Numbered from the stretch's first letter, positions 52,450 to 62,498 are shown. The stretch: DNA of 64,000 bases from Maridesulfovibrio salexigens DSM 2638 (GCF_000023445.1 NC_012881.1:377501-441500), one strand, 5' to 3'. Notes: generated by a model not told the origin, from the sequence alone. A program made the numbers and translations.

Positions 52450-53676
52450 ATGGCAAAGTTTATGTACACGGCAATCAAAGACGGACAGCAGCTTTCAGGA
52501 GAGATGGAAGCTGCTGATGCCGCCGCTGTGCAACGTGAACTTTCTGGTCAGGGAGCCAGAGTGCTGCGTGTCGAGCGCAAGGACGGCGGTCCGGGGGAAG
52601 ATCCGAAAGCAAAGGCGAAGAGCCAGTCTCTTTTCGGTAAACGAATCAGCTATAAGCAGATAACCTCTTTTACCCGTCAGTTCGCAACCTTGCTGGGTTC
52701 CAGTCTTCCTTTGGTGCGGGCGCTTTCATTTCTGCGAGACCAGAATGAAGGCACTTTGCTGGGCGAGGTCATCGGGACCATCAATTCACGGGTGCGTGAG
52801 GGTATGCCCTTGTCGCGGGCTTTGGCTGAATATCCCAAATATTTTGATATACTATATGTTTCTTTGGTGGCAGCAGGAGAAACCGGAGGAATGCTTGATC
52901 AGGCTATGGACCGTCTGGCTTTCATGCGCGAGGCACAGGAGGACCTGCGTTCCAAGGTTTCTGGGGCCATGATCTACCCGGCGATTATGTTTATTGCCAT
53001 GGTCGGGGCGATCATCACCATGATGCTGCTTGTTGTCCCAAGGTTTGCCCAGATGTTCTCAAGCATGGGCCAGAAATTGCCCATTGCCACCCGTTTGCTC
53101 ATTGATATTTCAGACACTCTGCAACAGACTTGGTGGCTGCTGCCCCTGTTTCTGCTTATCGCCATTCCGTCATGGAAGAAGATCGGTTCCACCCCCGGCG
53201 GACGTATGCAGATTGATAGTACCAAATTAAAGATTCCGGCTTTGGGGCCGATCGTCATACAGGTCAGCATGGCCCGCTGGTGCCGAACTCTGGGAACCTT
53301 GATTGGTTCCGGTGTTCCGCTTTTGACAGCACTTCAATCCAGTGCGGGAGTTACCGGAAATGTGGCGGTTTCAAAAGTAGTGGAAAAGGCCACGGCTGAG
53401 GTTCGTGAGGGCAGTAAGCTGGCGACCCCGCTCAAGGAAAGCGGCATTATCCCCCCATACGTTACTGAAATGATTTCCATGGGTGAAGAGTCCGGTTCTT
53501 TGGACTCCATGCTCGAAAAAATAGCTGAACATTATGAACGTGAAGTGGATCAGTTGGTTAAAAACCTCACCTCGCTTCTTGAGCCGGTCATGATTCTGGT
53601 CATGGGCGCGGTGGTCGGATTTATTGTTATGGCAATCCTGCTGCCGGTTTTCCAGATGCAGCTGATGGCGGGGTAA
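52450..53676 (+). CDS. gspF: Type II secretion platform protein GspF
   Basis: 408 residues with two GspF repeats (FTRQFATLLGSSLPLVRALSFL and ARWCRTLGTLIGSGVPLLTALQ), each followed by helices, and three membrane segments (about 180-200, 225-245, 378-400). Length and repeat order match GspF. It is the inner-membrane rotor/platform that works with GspE. Confidence 0.96.
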   Translation: MAKFMYTAIKDGQQLSGEMEAADAAAVQRELSGQGARVLRVERKDGGPGEDPKAKAKSQSLFGKRISYKQITSFTRQFATLLGSSLPLVRALSFLRDQNEGTLLGEVIGTINSRVREGMPLSRALAEYPKYFDILYVSLVAAGETGGMLDQAMDRLAFMREAQEDLRSKVSGAMIYPAIMFIAMVGAIITMMLLVVPRFAQMFSSMGQKLPIATRLLIDISDTLQQTWWLLPLFLLIAIPSWKKIGSTPGGRMQIDSTKLKIPALGPIVIQVSMARWCRTLGTLIGSGVPLLTALQSSAGVTGNVAVSKVVEKATAEVREGSKLATPLKESGIIPPYVTEMISMGEESGSLDSMLEKIAEHYEREVDQLVKNLTSLLEPVMILVMGAVVGFIVMAILLPVFQMQLMAG

Positions 53677-53733
53677 AATTTATATGTTGTTTGTTATATT
53701 GTAGGCATCTCTCAAAATGGAAGGAGGTATTCC

Positions 53734-54558
53734 GTGTTGAAGCTAATTCTGTTGATTCTGTCGGTTGCTGTTCTGATTTCCGGTTGCTTTAATAAACAGA
53801 TGCTTAAGGAGCAGCTTGCTGAGGCGATCCGTGAAAATCCCGAGATTGTGCTTGATGCCATGCGTGAAAGAAAAATGGATATGCTGGTGATTCTTGAGCA
53901 GGGCATAAGCGAGCGAGAGAAGTTGAAGCGCGAAGCAAGGCTGGAAGCGGAAATAAAGAATCCATTAAAACCTCAAATTAGGGCTGAGAGAATTATGCTC
54001 GGCAATGCTGATGCCCCGGTAACTATCGTGGAGTATTCAGATTTTCTGTGTCCTTATTGCAGTAAGGGAGCAAGCGTGGTCAGCAAGCTGGCTCAAGATC
54101 AGCCGGATAAATACAGGGTAATTTTTAAGCATCTGCCCATGCATGCAAAGTCGCGGGAGTTGTCCCTCAACTTTGAAGCAATAGCTCTTTTTGATAAGGC
54201 AAAGGCTTATCAGTTTCATAATCTCGTCTTTGAGCGCCAGAAGGAACTTTATGATGATAATTCCGGTGTTGTACTGAGCAACATACTCGGTGAAGTAGGC
54301 GTTGATCCTGAACAGGTCAGGAAAATAGCCAATTCCGCTCAAGTGCAGCAATATCTGTTGGATGACGGAAAGGAAGCCGGAGAATTCAAGATCAATGCAA
54401 CTCCCACCTTCCTTATCAATGGCGTAGTTGTGCGAGGCTACCTTCCTGTGGATATGTTTGAAAATAAGGTAAACCTGATTCTTGAAAAGTCGACTCAGAA
54501 TGCAGCAGATGCAACGCAAGAAGGCGAACTCTGCGAAGACTGCCTGAACCAGATGTGA
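53734..54558 (+). CDS. DsbA/DsbG-like thioredoxin-fold lipoprotein
   Basis: 274 residues from a GTG start with AAGGAGGT 5 bases upstream. A lipobox LISGC (Cys18) precedes a charged helical region (about 20-80) and then a DsbA-type domain (VTIVEYSDFLCPYCSKGASVVSKL, active site Cys106-Pro-Tyr-Cys109; cis-Pro in NATPTFLINGVVVRG). It belongs to the Com1/DsbA-like group. As the last gene of the secretion cluster, it may form or isomerise disulfides in the Cys-rich thaumatin-like substrate. Confidence 0.88.
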   Translation: MLKLILLILSVAVLISGCFNKQMLKEQLAEAIRENPEIVLDAMRERKMDMLVILEQGISEREKLKREARLEAEIKNPLKPQIRAERIMLGNADAPVTIVEYSDFLCPYCSKGASVVSKLAQDQPDKYRVIFKHLPMHAKSRELSLNFEAIALFDKAKAYQFHNLVFERQKELYDDNSGVVLSNILGEVGVDPEQVRKIANSAQVQQYLLDDGKEAGEFKINATPTFLINGVVVRGYLPVDMFENKVNLILEKSTQNAADATQEGELCEDCLNQM

Positions 54559-54572
54559 TTGGTTCAGGGCAG
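54540..54572 (+). terminator. Hairpin at the end of the secretion operon
   Basis: Stem CTGCC-TGAACCA / TGGTTCA-G-GGCAG (12 bp, one bulge) with an 8-base loop. It includes the stop codon of the DsbA-like gene. A weak TTTAAG follows, and TTTTTT at 54595-54599 lies further on. It sits between convergent genes. Confidence 0.55.
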
Positions 54573-54597
54573 GTTTAAGAATGACGATGCAAGTTTT

Positions 54598-56748
54598 TTA
54601 AAAGTCTGCTTTTAAAGAAGCTTCAATAAGAGCCGCGAACTCTTCTAAAGGTACAGGGGGACTGTAATAATATCCCTGCATAACCTCGCAGCCTAGCTCG
54701 CGCATGTAGTTGTATTGTTCCGGTGTTTCAATCCCTTCAGCAACTGTTGAAAGATCGAAACTTCTAGCCAGAGACATTATAGCTTTAACCAGTTTCTGGT
54801 CTGATTTGTTGTGGGGCAGTCCTGCAACAAATGACTGATCTATCTTCAAAGTATGCATGGGCATGTTTTTCAGATGTGATAGTGAAGAGTAACCAGTACC
54901 AAAGTCATCAATGGATAAGGTTATGCCAAGTTTATCCATCTTTTCCAGAATTGTCTTGGTTTGTTCAATATCATCCATAACTGTTGATTCGGTTATTTCC
55001 AGCTCAAGACAACTGGGGCATATTGCTGTCATGGCAATAATGTCCATAATGTTTTTCATCAGCTGCTCTTGCTTAAACTGGCGTAAGGATAAATTAACCG
55101 AAACTTTTAAATTGGTACCGAATCTTTGGTTAAGTTCTACAGTATCTAAACAGGCTGCTTCAAGTACCTGCTCTCCGATAGGTACGATCAAGCCGGTCTC
55201 TTCAGCCAGTGGAATGAATTCTGCGGGAGAAATAATAGTTCCATCCGGTTGTATCCATCGTATAAGAGCTTCCATGCCGACAATTGTATTGTCATGCAAA
55301 TTCACCTTTGGTTGGTAGTACACGGTAAAACCGTTGTCGCTGGCTGTCTGCCTTAGCTGGTTCTCCATTGAGATCCTGCGGAGTGCTGACTCAGTAAGGC
55401 CCGGCGTAAAAAGATGATATCTGTTTCGTCCTTCTTGTTTGGCTTTGTTCATGGCTGTGTCAGCATTTCTCACCAAAGAATAAGGGGTCTTCCCATCCTC
55501 AGGATATAGGGCGATGCCGATAGAGGGGGTGATGGTGAATTGATGGGATTCAACAGTTAAAGCTTGTGCAAATAAGTTGATAATTGTGTCTGCCATTACC
55601 GCAGCGTCATGCTTGTCCTGTAGGTCCTTGAGCATGATAACAAATTCGTCTCCTCCTATACGGGAAACGGTATCTTTTTCATCTATAAATTCTCTGATTC
55701 TAGCTGCAGCTTGTTGCAAAACTGAGTCGCCGATGACATAGCCAAGAGAATCATTAATGTTTTTAAAATTATCTAGGTCTATAAATAGCAGGGCGATACA
55801 GCTCTTTCTGTCATTTGACGACGCTATAGCCTTACGTATGCGGTCAATGAGCAATGTCCGGTTGGGAAGTCCGGTAAGGGCATCATGATATGCCTGATGT
55901 TGTATTTTTCTTTGGCTGGCTTTTGCTTCAGATATATCTCGAAATACGGCAATATAATTAACCACTTCTCCTTTGACGTCGGTGATGGCTTTTATTGAAA
56001 TCCATTCAGGAAAAACTTCACCGTTTTTCCTACGGTTCCAGATTTCACCTTCCCACATCCCATTTGTTTTAATAGATTTCCATACTCCTTTATAAAACGA
56101 AGGCTTATGGCGGTTCGATTTAAGGATGCTGGGATTCTGCCCTATCACTTCCTCTTCAGAATAACCTGTGATGTGAGTGAAGGCGTCGTTGATGTATCTA
56201 ATATTGTTGTTGCTGTCAGTTATCGTCACTCCTTCTGAGGAATGTTTGAATACTGCAGTTGCAAGTTTAAGCTGTTCTGTCTGTTGATCGACTGTAATTT
56301 TTAGTTGGTCTTTAGCCTTACGAAGTTCTTCTTCGGTTTCTTTATGAGAAGTAATATCTCTACCGATACAGTTGAACCATAGAATTTTCTGTTCAGAGTC
56401 TTTGACGGCAGTTATTGTCCACAACATATAGTAAAAACTACCGTTTAGGTGCATTTGTCTATTGATATATGAAAAGTTTGTGCTTGGATCTTTCTGCCAT
56501 TTATTAAAGTCTTGAGCAGTTGTTTCTTTGTCTTCAGGGTGAATAAAATCAAATATTGAAAGTCCGACACATTTTTCAGGGGGAAGACCAAAATATTTTT
56601 GCGCAGAAGGATTAACGTATAAGAAACGACCGTCAGTATCCACTTGCGTAAAGAGGTCGTCAGTATTCTCAATGAAGTCCTTAAATGCGAATCCTTCTTC
56701 AGAGAAAAGTGGACTGATTTTTTTCGAGTTGTTTGATTTCATAATCAT
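54598..56748 (-). CDS. PAS-PAS-GGDEF-EAL cyclic-di-GMP protein
   Basis: 716 residues, soluble. Two PAS domains (about 20-135 and 155-275, the second with RNRRKNGEVFPEWIS) precede a GGDEF domain (RIGGDEFVIML, intact active site) and an EAL domain (GMEALIRW, LEITES, SIDDFGTGYSSLSHLK, AEGIETPEQ). Both catalytic signatures are complete, so it could make or degrade c-di-GMP, or use GGDEF to regulate EAL. No partner gene is adjacent. Confidence 0.93.
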   Translation of the reverse strand: MIMKSNNSKKISPLFSEEGFAFKDFIENTDDLFTQVDTDGRFLYVNPSAQKYFGLPPEKCVGLSIFDFIHPEDKETTAQDFNKWQKDPSTNFSYINRQMHLNGSFYYMLWTITAVKDSEQKILWFNCIGRDITSHKETEEELRKAKDQLKITVDQQTEQLKLATAVFKHSSEGVTITDSNNNIRYINDAFTHITGYSEEEVIGQNPSILKSNRHKPSFYKGVWKSIKTNGMWEGEIWNRRKNGEVFPEWISIKAITDVKGEVVNYIAVFRDISEAKASQRKIQHQAYHDALTGLPNRTLLIDRIRKAIASSNDRKSCIALLFIDLDNFKNINDSLGYVIGDSVLQQAAARIREFIDEKDTVSRIGGDEFVIMLKDLQDKHDAAVMADTIINLFAQALTVESHQFTITPSIGIALYPEDGKTPYSLVRNADTAMNKAKQEGRNRYHLFTPGLTESALRRISMENQLRQTASDNGFTVYYQPKVNLHDNTIVGMEALIRWIQPDGTIISPAEFIPLAEETGLIVPIGEQVLEAACLDTVELNQRFGTNLKVSVNLSLRQFKQEQLMKNIMDIIAMTAICPSCLELEITESTVMDDIEQTKTILEKMDKLGITLSIDDFGTGYSSLSHLKNMPMHTLKIDQSFVAGLPHNKSDQKLVKAIMSLARSFDLSTVAEGIETPEQYNYMRELGCEVMQGYYYSPPVPLEEFAALIEASLKADF

Positions 56749-56979
56749 AAATTACAAATGCTAGTGGTGTTTTTTGTCCTGATTTCTAGGATGTATGAAC
56801 TAAACTCCGCAGAAATTATGTGGTTCGATTCATGCTTGTGTCAAGGATGGATTGGGATAATCAATACTAGCGCAAAGAGGTGAATGTTTTGCAGGATAAA
56901 TGCGGGGTGAGGATGTGTTAAGGGTCTAAAATAATGTGTATTTTACGGCTTCTGGTGAGAGGGGGGTATTCGCTGTCAA

Positions 56980-57786
56980 CTACAGGTTAATGGCGACAGC
57001 TGCGATATCATCGTGGGTTTTGAAGCGGGGGTAAGTGCAGCAGTTGAGATCGGTGGTCTCAATGCTGCGGATATGGTCTCGGAGCCCCTTAAGTCCGGAC
57101 TGACGGAACAGGTCAACCTGTTCGCTGTATGCGCGCTCTTCCCATGGTTTTTCGTTGGGCATGAGTAGGCCGTCTGTAAACAGAAGAATGTTACTTACAT
57201 TAGTCAGGTCATGGTTTCCGGTTTTGAGAAAATTTATTGCTTCAGGTTCGCCGTTGAAAACGCCGTAATCAAGATTCATGCGGCAGCGGACTTTTGCAAT
57301 TTGGTCATGCAGGGCCACTCCGATGGGTTCCTCTGTGGACGGGCCTACTTCCTTCCACATGCTCAAGGTTTCCATATCCTGATCCGCGCACTGGCAGAGG
57401 AATTCAAAATCACCGTTTTCGTAGATGCAAACTATCCGGCAATCTCCTATCTGAGCCCATTCCAGCATGTTGCCCTTGACGCGGACAACCGCTGCGCTGG
57501 TACTCCAGAGGTTTTTTTTGCTGGATAGATTGACCTCACGCTGAACCATTTCCTGTCTGATTACCCGATTGGCCCTTTCCGCAAGTTCCTGCATGGTTCC
57601 GTGATTCTTGCGGAATTCTTCTCCGGCAAGGTTGGAAGCCAGAAAGCCGCCTGTGTGACCATTTTCGTAAGTCTCGGAGGTCAGGCTGGTGGCACCGTCA
57701 AACACACCGAAAAGATTGTCCTCCATGACGAGGCAATCTTCGTTAATGGCGCCGGTGCCGTGCTCTATAAGTGACTCTACCTGCAT
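56980..57786 (-). CDS. PP2C-family protein phosphatase-like protein
   Basis: 268 residues from the ATG at 57786 (GGGA upstream; the frame is open to 57822). PP2C motifs are visible: an NED segment near residue 15, VFDGATSL for the metal-binding DG, WAQIGDCRIV for the GD motif, LLFTDGL and THDDIAAVAI at the end. It dephosphorylates Ser/Thr or acts as a signalling switch. The gene is divergent from the glycosyltransferase gene. The substrate is unknown. Confidence 0.85.
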   Translation of the reverse strand: MQVESLIEHGTGAINEDCLVMEDNLFGVFDGATSLTSETYENGHTGGFLASNLAGEEFRKNHGTMQELAERANRVIRQEMVQREVNLSSKKNLWSTSAAVVRVKGNMLEWAQIGDCRIVCIYENGDFEFLCQCADQDMETLSMWKEVGPSTEEPIGVALHDQIAKVRCRMNLDYGVFNGEPEAINFLKTGNHDLTNVSNILLFTDGLLMPNEKPWEERAYSEQVDLFRQSGLKGLRDHIRSIETTDLNCCTYPRFKTHDDIAAVAINL

Positions 57787-57890
57787 CTTTGTCCCATAGC
57801 AGGAATTCAAAAACCATATCAAATAGCTAAGTTCTATTGCTTTAGCTTGTATCTATCGAGGTGTTCGATATTAATGCAGGGCTGTAGTCA

Positions 57891-59180
57891 ATGATGAGAA
57901 GGGATATTGACCGGATCATGAAACATGCCTATGCCTTGGATATGAGAATCCTTCATCTTTTAAGCCAGATTCCCGATGCAACCGGGAGCGGTAAATATGT
58001 GCAGGAAATGATCCTGCAAAGCCTGAATAACGGGTATGAGCCATTTCTTGTGGCAGGAGTGCCCAAGGGTTTCAAACTTGAAGATACGCCGCTTGCCGGA
58101 GTGATCGCCCCGGACCGTTGCCTGTTTGTACGTTTTGAAGACCGGGATCTGGACTTTAAGGTGGTCGGTATGAGCGATGTCATGCCTTATCCCAGCAAAG
58201 TCTGTTCAGAACTGGGACCGGAGGAAGTCGCTGCATATCAAAAGGTATTCGGAAAGGTTGTAGCCAAGGCAGTTAAATCGTTTTCACCGGACCTGATCCA
58301 TTCAAACCATTTGTGGATGGCTACCGCCGCAGCCAGACGTGTCGCGGCGGACATTCCTCTGGTCACAACCTGCCACGGCACATGTTTGCGACAGCACATC
58401 TTATGCCCTGATCTGGGACGTTCCCTGCTGTCTGATCTGGCAGGCATTGATCGAATAATTGCTTTGTTTGAACAGCAGAAGCAGGAAATTTTAGAGCTGT
58501 TAAATCTTCCTGAGGAACGGGTGGCAACTATCAGCGGAGGATTCAATCAGCAGTGCTTTTATACATGCTCTGATGAATCGGGTCAGGGAACAGTGCAAAT
58601 CCTTTACGCAGGCAAGCTCAATCGGGCCAAAGGAGTTCCTTGGCTGCTTCGTTGTCTGGCTGAACTCGATGACCTGCCGTTCCATCTGCATTTGGTGGGC
58701 GGGGGTAGCGGCCCAGAAAAGCAGCAATGCTTGGAACTTGCCGCTCAACTGGGTGACCGCGTTACAGTGCATGGTATTCTTTCGCATCAGGAGCTTGGAA
58801 ACCTGATGCGTTGCGCTAATATTTTTGTCCTGCCCTCATTTTTCGAAGGACTCCCGCTGGTCCTGCTGGAGGCATTGGCCTGCGGCTGTCGCATAGTGAC
58901 CACGGATTTACCCGGAGTTAAGGAATTGTTCTCCGGGCAATCACAGCAGATGGTTCGTATGGTTCACCTTCCACCATTACAGACAATTGATTCCCCCCGT
59001 CCTGAAGATGAACCTTTGCTGGATAAGCTGCTTCAAGAAACTCTCGCGGCCAGCATCAGCGAAGTGCAGGAAAACGCAGAACCTGACTTTACCGCAATTA
59101 CAAATCTTACAGCCCCTTACACATGGACTAATATTTTTCAGCGGATTGCGGCTGTCTATGATCAGGCTCTTGCGCGATAA
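57891..59180 (+). CDS. Family GT4-like glycosyltransferase
   Basis: 429 residues. The N-terminal GT-B domain begins at MRILHLLSQIPDATGSGKYVQEM, so ATG 57942 is a possible alternative start. The C-terminal nucleotide-sugar domain has ILYAGKLNRAKGVPWLLRCL and FVLPSFFEGLPLVLLEALACGCRIVTTDLPG, the E-x7-E motif of GT4 enzymes. It would transfer a sugar from an activated donor in glycan or cell-envelope synthesis. It is a single gene, convergent with the EamA gene with no gap between the stop codons. Confidence 0.9.
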   Translation: MMRRDIDRIMKHAYALDMRILHLLSQIPDATGSGKYVQEMILQSLNNGYEPFLVAGVPKGFKLEDTPLAGVIAPDRCLFVRFEDRDLDFKVVGMSDVMPYPSKVCSELGPEEVAAYQKVFGKVVAKAVKSFSPDLIHSNHLWMATAAARRVAADIPLVTTCHGTCLRQHILCPDLGRSLLSDLAGIDRIIALFEQQKQEILELLNLPEERVATISGGFNQQCFYTCSDESGQGTVQILYAGKLNRAKGVPWLLRCLAELDDLPFHLHLVGGGSGPEKQQCLELAAQLGDRVTVHGILSHQELGNLMRCANIFVLPSFFEGLPLVLLEALACGCRIVTTDLPGVKELFSGQSQQMVRMVHLPPLQTIDSPRPEDEPLLDKLLQETLAASISEVQENAEPDFTAITNLTAPYTWTNIFQRIAAVYDQALAR

Positions 59181-60053
59181 TTATTCTACAGAATCCGGTG
59201 ATCCGGCCAGAAACATCCCGCCAAGTACCAGTGCTGCTCCTCCGTATTGAATCGGAGTGAGTGTCTCGCCGAGAATCAGGAACGCAAGGGCGAGGGTTGC
59301 CACCGGAATAAGGTTGGAGAAAAGGATCACGTGTGCGGCCTTGATCCGGGTCAGTGCATAGTTGATTACGAAGTAGACCAGAAAGGTGATTCCCAGTCCC
59401 AGATAGACCAGTGCTCCGAATGCCTGCCAGTTCAGATTTTCCGGCATGGGGGACATTAGTGCCCCGGGCAGGAAAAGTATGGTGGCACCGAAGACCTGAA
59501 TGGCCGATAGATACATGAAATGGTAGCGGGCTGCGAGGTGCTTTACGGTCAAGGCGTAGCAGGTGGCTGAAAGTACGGCGCAGAAGATAAAGAAGTTACC
59601 CAGCAGCGGATTGCTGCCGTGTTCATTGGCTTCCCCGAAAGCTGAAACTATGCCCACCCCGGCAACCGCGAACAAAATGCCCGCCATGCAGCGGCGGCTG
59701 ATCTTTTCCTTGTAAACAAGGTAAGCACCGATTGCCACGGTCATGGGGGTGCAGGCTACAATCATTCCCCCCTGTGAAGCAGAGGTGTACTGCAGTCCCA
59801 AGGTCTCAAAGGTGAAGAGCAGGAAAGGCTCACACAGGGCGAGGAGCAGGAGCATTTTCCAGTCGCCTTTCTGGTACGAAGGCTTGGGAATACGCGACCA
59901 GAGTATGAGATAAAGCAGGGAAGCAAAGAGAACGCGGCCCAGTAGAATCTGTTCAATGGTGAAGAATTCCTGCGCCATTTTGAGGACGATGAATCCGCCG
60001 CCCCATAGAATGTGGACTACGGCAAGGGCTACAAGAAGTAGGGATTTAGACAT
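59181..60053 (-). CDS. EamA/DMT-family transporter
   Basis: 290 residues with ten hydrophobic helices in two EamA repeats (VHILWGGGFIVLKMAQEFFTIEQILLGRV and GNFFIFCAVLSATCYALTVKHLAA). Family members export amino acids or metabolites. The ending LGETLTPIQYGGAALVLGGMFLAG is typical. The stop codon is directly adjacent to that of the glycosyltransferase gene. The substrate cannot be told from sequence. Confidence 0.9.
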   Translation of the reverse strand: MSKSLLLVALAVVHILWGGGFIVLKMAQEFFTIEQILLGRVLFASLLYLILWSRIPKPSYQKGDWKMLLLLALCEPFLLFTFETLGLQYTSASQGGMIVACTPMTVAIGAYLVYKEKISRRCMAGILFAVAGVGIVSAFGEANEHGSNPLLGNFFIFCAVLSATCYALTVKHLAARYHFMYLSAIQVFGATILFLPGALMSPMPENLNWQAFGALVYLGLGITFLVYFVINYALTRIKAAHVILFSNLIPVATLALAFLILGETLTPIQYGGAALVLGGMFLAGSPDSVE

Positions 60054-60120
60054 GAGAAATCTCCTGAGCGGCTACGGTCGCCTTCAGTCGTTAAAAATGT
60101 GGATATGAAAATTTGATAAG

Positions 60121-60144
60121 GCGGACCGCAGAACTGCGGTCCGC
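60121..60144. terminator. Terminator hairpin between SLC13 and EamA genes
   Basis: 10-bp stem GCGGACCGCA / TGCGGTCCGC with a 4-base loop, followed on the plus strand by TTTTTT. It lies 19 bases after the minus-strand SLC13 stop; the minus-strand side is only moderately T-rich. Confidence 0.7.
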
Positions 60145-60162
60145 TTTTTTATGGAGATGTGA

Positions 60163-61545
60163 TTAGAAAATCCACTGCCAGTAGGTGGAGGCTACGATCC
60201 AGACCGCTACGGCTCCGCAGAGCATTCTGATCGCCATGATCAGCATCAGGTAGCGCATGCGCACGTATCCGGTAGCAAACATGATCAGAGCAGCGGCCAG
60301 TTCGTACGGGAAGAGGAACTGGTCCAGTCCGTAGAAGAAGCTGTAGAGCAGCGGTTTGATGTCCATGCCGAGAGTGGTGGCGATCTCAGCCAGCGGGATA
60401 CTCAGCGAGGTCGCAGCAGCCACCGGGGTCAGGGCAAAGTTGGCGAGAATCCCGGTGCAGTATGCTAGCAGGGAGGAACCTGCCAGACTCTGGACATTCT
60501 CAAGGTAAGGCACAATTTTGCCAGCCATCCATGCCGGGATACCGAGGCTTCCGGCGACAATACCGATAGCCATGCAGCCGACAATGAAGAAGAGGATGGA
60601 GAACTGGACCTGAGCCACATCATCTTTCTTGAGCAGGTTGAAAAGCGGAGTAAAGCCCAGCAGGACAACGGCGCAGAAGGCATAGTAACCGGGGATACCG
60701 TGCAGGGTTTCAGTGGCGAATGCAGCAAGTGCCAGAGTGGTCAGTGCCAGAGTTTTCTTTTCGTCACGGGTGATGGAGCCCATGGCGGTGAGGTTTTCAC
60801 TGGCATGCTCAAGGCACTGGTCCATGTATTTACCCAGTTCCTTGGAACCGAAGAAGTGCAGGATACCCACACAGGCAACGCCTACCAGAAGGGCAAAAGC
60901 GATGTTCTCGATAAAGAAACTCAGCCATTGAATGGGTACGCCCATATCCTTGACCATGAGCAGGCCTACGATACCGACGTTGTTGGGCAGGTAGTTGGTA
61001 GCCGGGACAGTGGCACCGAAGAAAGCAGCCATGATCAGGGTTGTGGCAGCCTTTGAGCCTTTATCCAGCTTCATTGCCGAGCACATGCCGGAAGCGATAG
61101 CCATGAACAGGATGGTTACGGTGATGACATCCGGGATGATGGCACCCACGGCGTAACCGGCAACAATCATGGCAATGTACAACCGCAGGGGAGTACGCCC
61201 GATGCGAGTGATTGCCAGCAGGGCGATGCGGTCGGAAAGCCGGGTCTTTTCCATGAGTACGCCGATGAGCATACCGCACATGACAACCCAGGGGATCGGG
61301 GTGGTCCAGCCGACAAAGGCAAGGTCCGGGGTCGCGACTCCGGTAACAATATAGGACATGAGCAGTAATACCGCTGTGGCGAACAGGGGCATGATTTCAA
61401 AGGCGAAACCGGCGATGGCAAAAATGGTTTCAAACCAGTAGAGAGCGATCTTGGGGTTGCCCGGATCGTTCATGATGTAAGCCCCGGTGGCGGCGATTGC
61501 AGCGACCATAGCCCATTTTTTTATTGTGTGCATTGCGTTGGTCAT
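60163..61545 (-). CDS. SLC13/DASS-family anion carrier
   Basis: 460 residues with about twelve helices. DASS features are ATVPATNYLPNNVGIVGLLM and NFALTPVAAATSLSIPLAEIATTLGM, the paired hairpin/SNT-like loops, here diverged. There are no TrkA-C domains, unlike the carrier at 30917. It is 8 bases downstream of a thioredoxin reductase gene and near a sulfatase gene, so transport of sulfate or an organosulfonate/organosulfate is possible but unproven. Confidence 0.85.
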   Translation of the reverse strand: MTNAMHTIKKWAMVAAIAATGAYIMNDPGNPKIALYWFETIFAIAGFAFEIMPLFATAVLLLMSYIVTGVATPDLAFVGWTTPIPWVVMCGMLIGVLMEKTRLSDRIALLAITRIGRTPLRLYIAMIVAGYAVGAIIPDVITVTILFMAIASGMCSAMKLDKGSKAATTLIMAAFFGATVPATNYLPNNVGIVGLLMVKDMGVPIQWLSFFIENIAFALLVGVACVGILHFFGSKELGKYMDQCLEHASENLTAMGSITRDEKKTLALTTLALAAFATETLHGIPGYYAFCAVVLLGFTPLFNLLKKDDVAQVQFSILFFIVGCMAIGIVAGSLGIPAWMAGKIVPYLENVQSLAGSSLLAYCTGILANFALTPVAAATSLSIPLAEIATTLGMDIKPLLYSFFYGLDQFLFPYELAAALIMFATGYVRMRYLMLIMAIRMLCGAVAVWIVASTYWQWIF

Positions 61546-61553
61546 GGTTGTTC

Positions 61554-62471
61554 CTATGTACGAATATATCTTTCAGCAGCCAAAGCCGCAATTGTTCCGT
61601 CGGACATGGCTGTAGTTATCTGACGGTAGGCTTTATCGTTGATATCGCCTGCGGAAAAAACACCGGGTATGCTGGTTGCCATGTGTTCGTCAGTGATGAC
61701 GTAGCCGTTTTTGGACAGCTTGATTTTTTCGGCAAAAAGTTCGTTGTTGGGATTCTGGCCCAGAAATACGAATGCGCCGTCTACAGGCACGGTTTCCTGC
61801 TCACCAGTAGATACATTTTCCAGTACTGCGGCCTTGAGTTCATCATTTTCAACAACGAGATCGATAACTTTGGTTTCAGTGCGGGCATTAACTTTTCCGG
61901 TGCCCAGCAGCTGATCCTGTGTCCCCTGTGCGGCAAAGAAACGGTCCATTACCTCAATAAGAGTGATGTGTTTAATGCCGAGGGTGATCATGTATAAGCT
62001 TTCGTCAAAAGCACTGTTTCCGCCGCCAACGACCAGAACGCGCTTGCCCTTGTATGGGCCGCCGTCGCAAATAGCGCAGTGGTGGACCTGATCGCATTCG
62101 GTGGGAACATCAAGGGGAATGGGCTTGCGTCCGGTGCAGATGATGACTGTTTTGGCTTTGAGTGTGCCTTCGTCTGTTTCCACGGTCTTCAGCTCACCTT
62201 CAAGGTCCATGCTTTCGATTTCGCAGACTTCTTCAACCTCAACTTCAAGGCTGTCCACATGGGCGCGCATCTTTTTCATCAAATCCATGCCGTGGATTGT
62301 GGGGTAGGATGGAAAGTTTTCTACAGTGTAAGTAGAGTTTACCAGTCCTCCGGTGATGTTTTCTTCGAGGATTACTGCTTTCAGTCCGGCGCGTGCAGCG
62401 TAAATTCCTGCGGTCATCCCTGCGGGACCGCCGCCGACAATCACCATATCGTATATTGTGCTTTCACTCAT
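61554..62471 (-). CDS. Thioredoxin reductase-like flavoprotein, atypical nucleotide site
   Basis: 305 residues with the FAD motif GGGPAGMTAGIYAARAG, the redox-active Cys pair in HHCAICDGG, a second Rossmann motif GGGNSAFDESLYM and the C-terminal FAD motif GVFSAGDIND. The HRRxxxR segment that binds the NADPH 2'-phosphate in typical TrxB is replaced by IEVMDRFFAAQ. The electron donor may therefore not be NADPH. Its partner thioredoxin is encoded 27 bases upstream. Confidence 0.9.
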   Translation of the reverse strand: MSESTIYDMVIVGGGPAGMTAGIYAARAGLKAVILEENITGGLVNSTYTVENFPSYPTIHGMDLMKKMRAHVDSLEVEVEEVCEIESMDLEGELKTVETDEGTLKAKTVIICTGRKPIPLDVPTECDQVHHCAICDGGPYKGKRVLVVGGGNSAFDESLYMITLGIKHITLIEVMDRFFAAQGTQDQLLGTGKVNARTETKVIDLVVENDELKAAVLENVSTGEQETVPVDGAFVFLGQNPNNELFAEKIKLSKNGYVITDEHMATSIPGVFSAGDINDKAYRQITTAMSDGTIAALAAERYIRT

Positions 62472-62498
62472 GATCTCTCCCGTTGCTCGAAATTGCTT

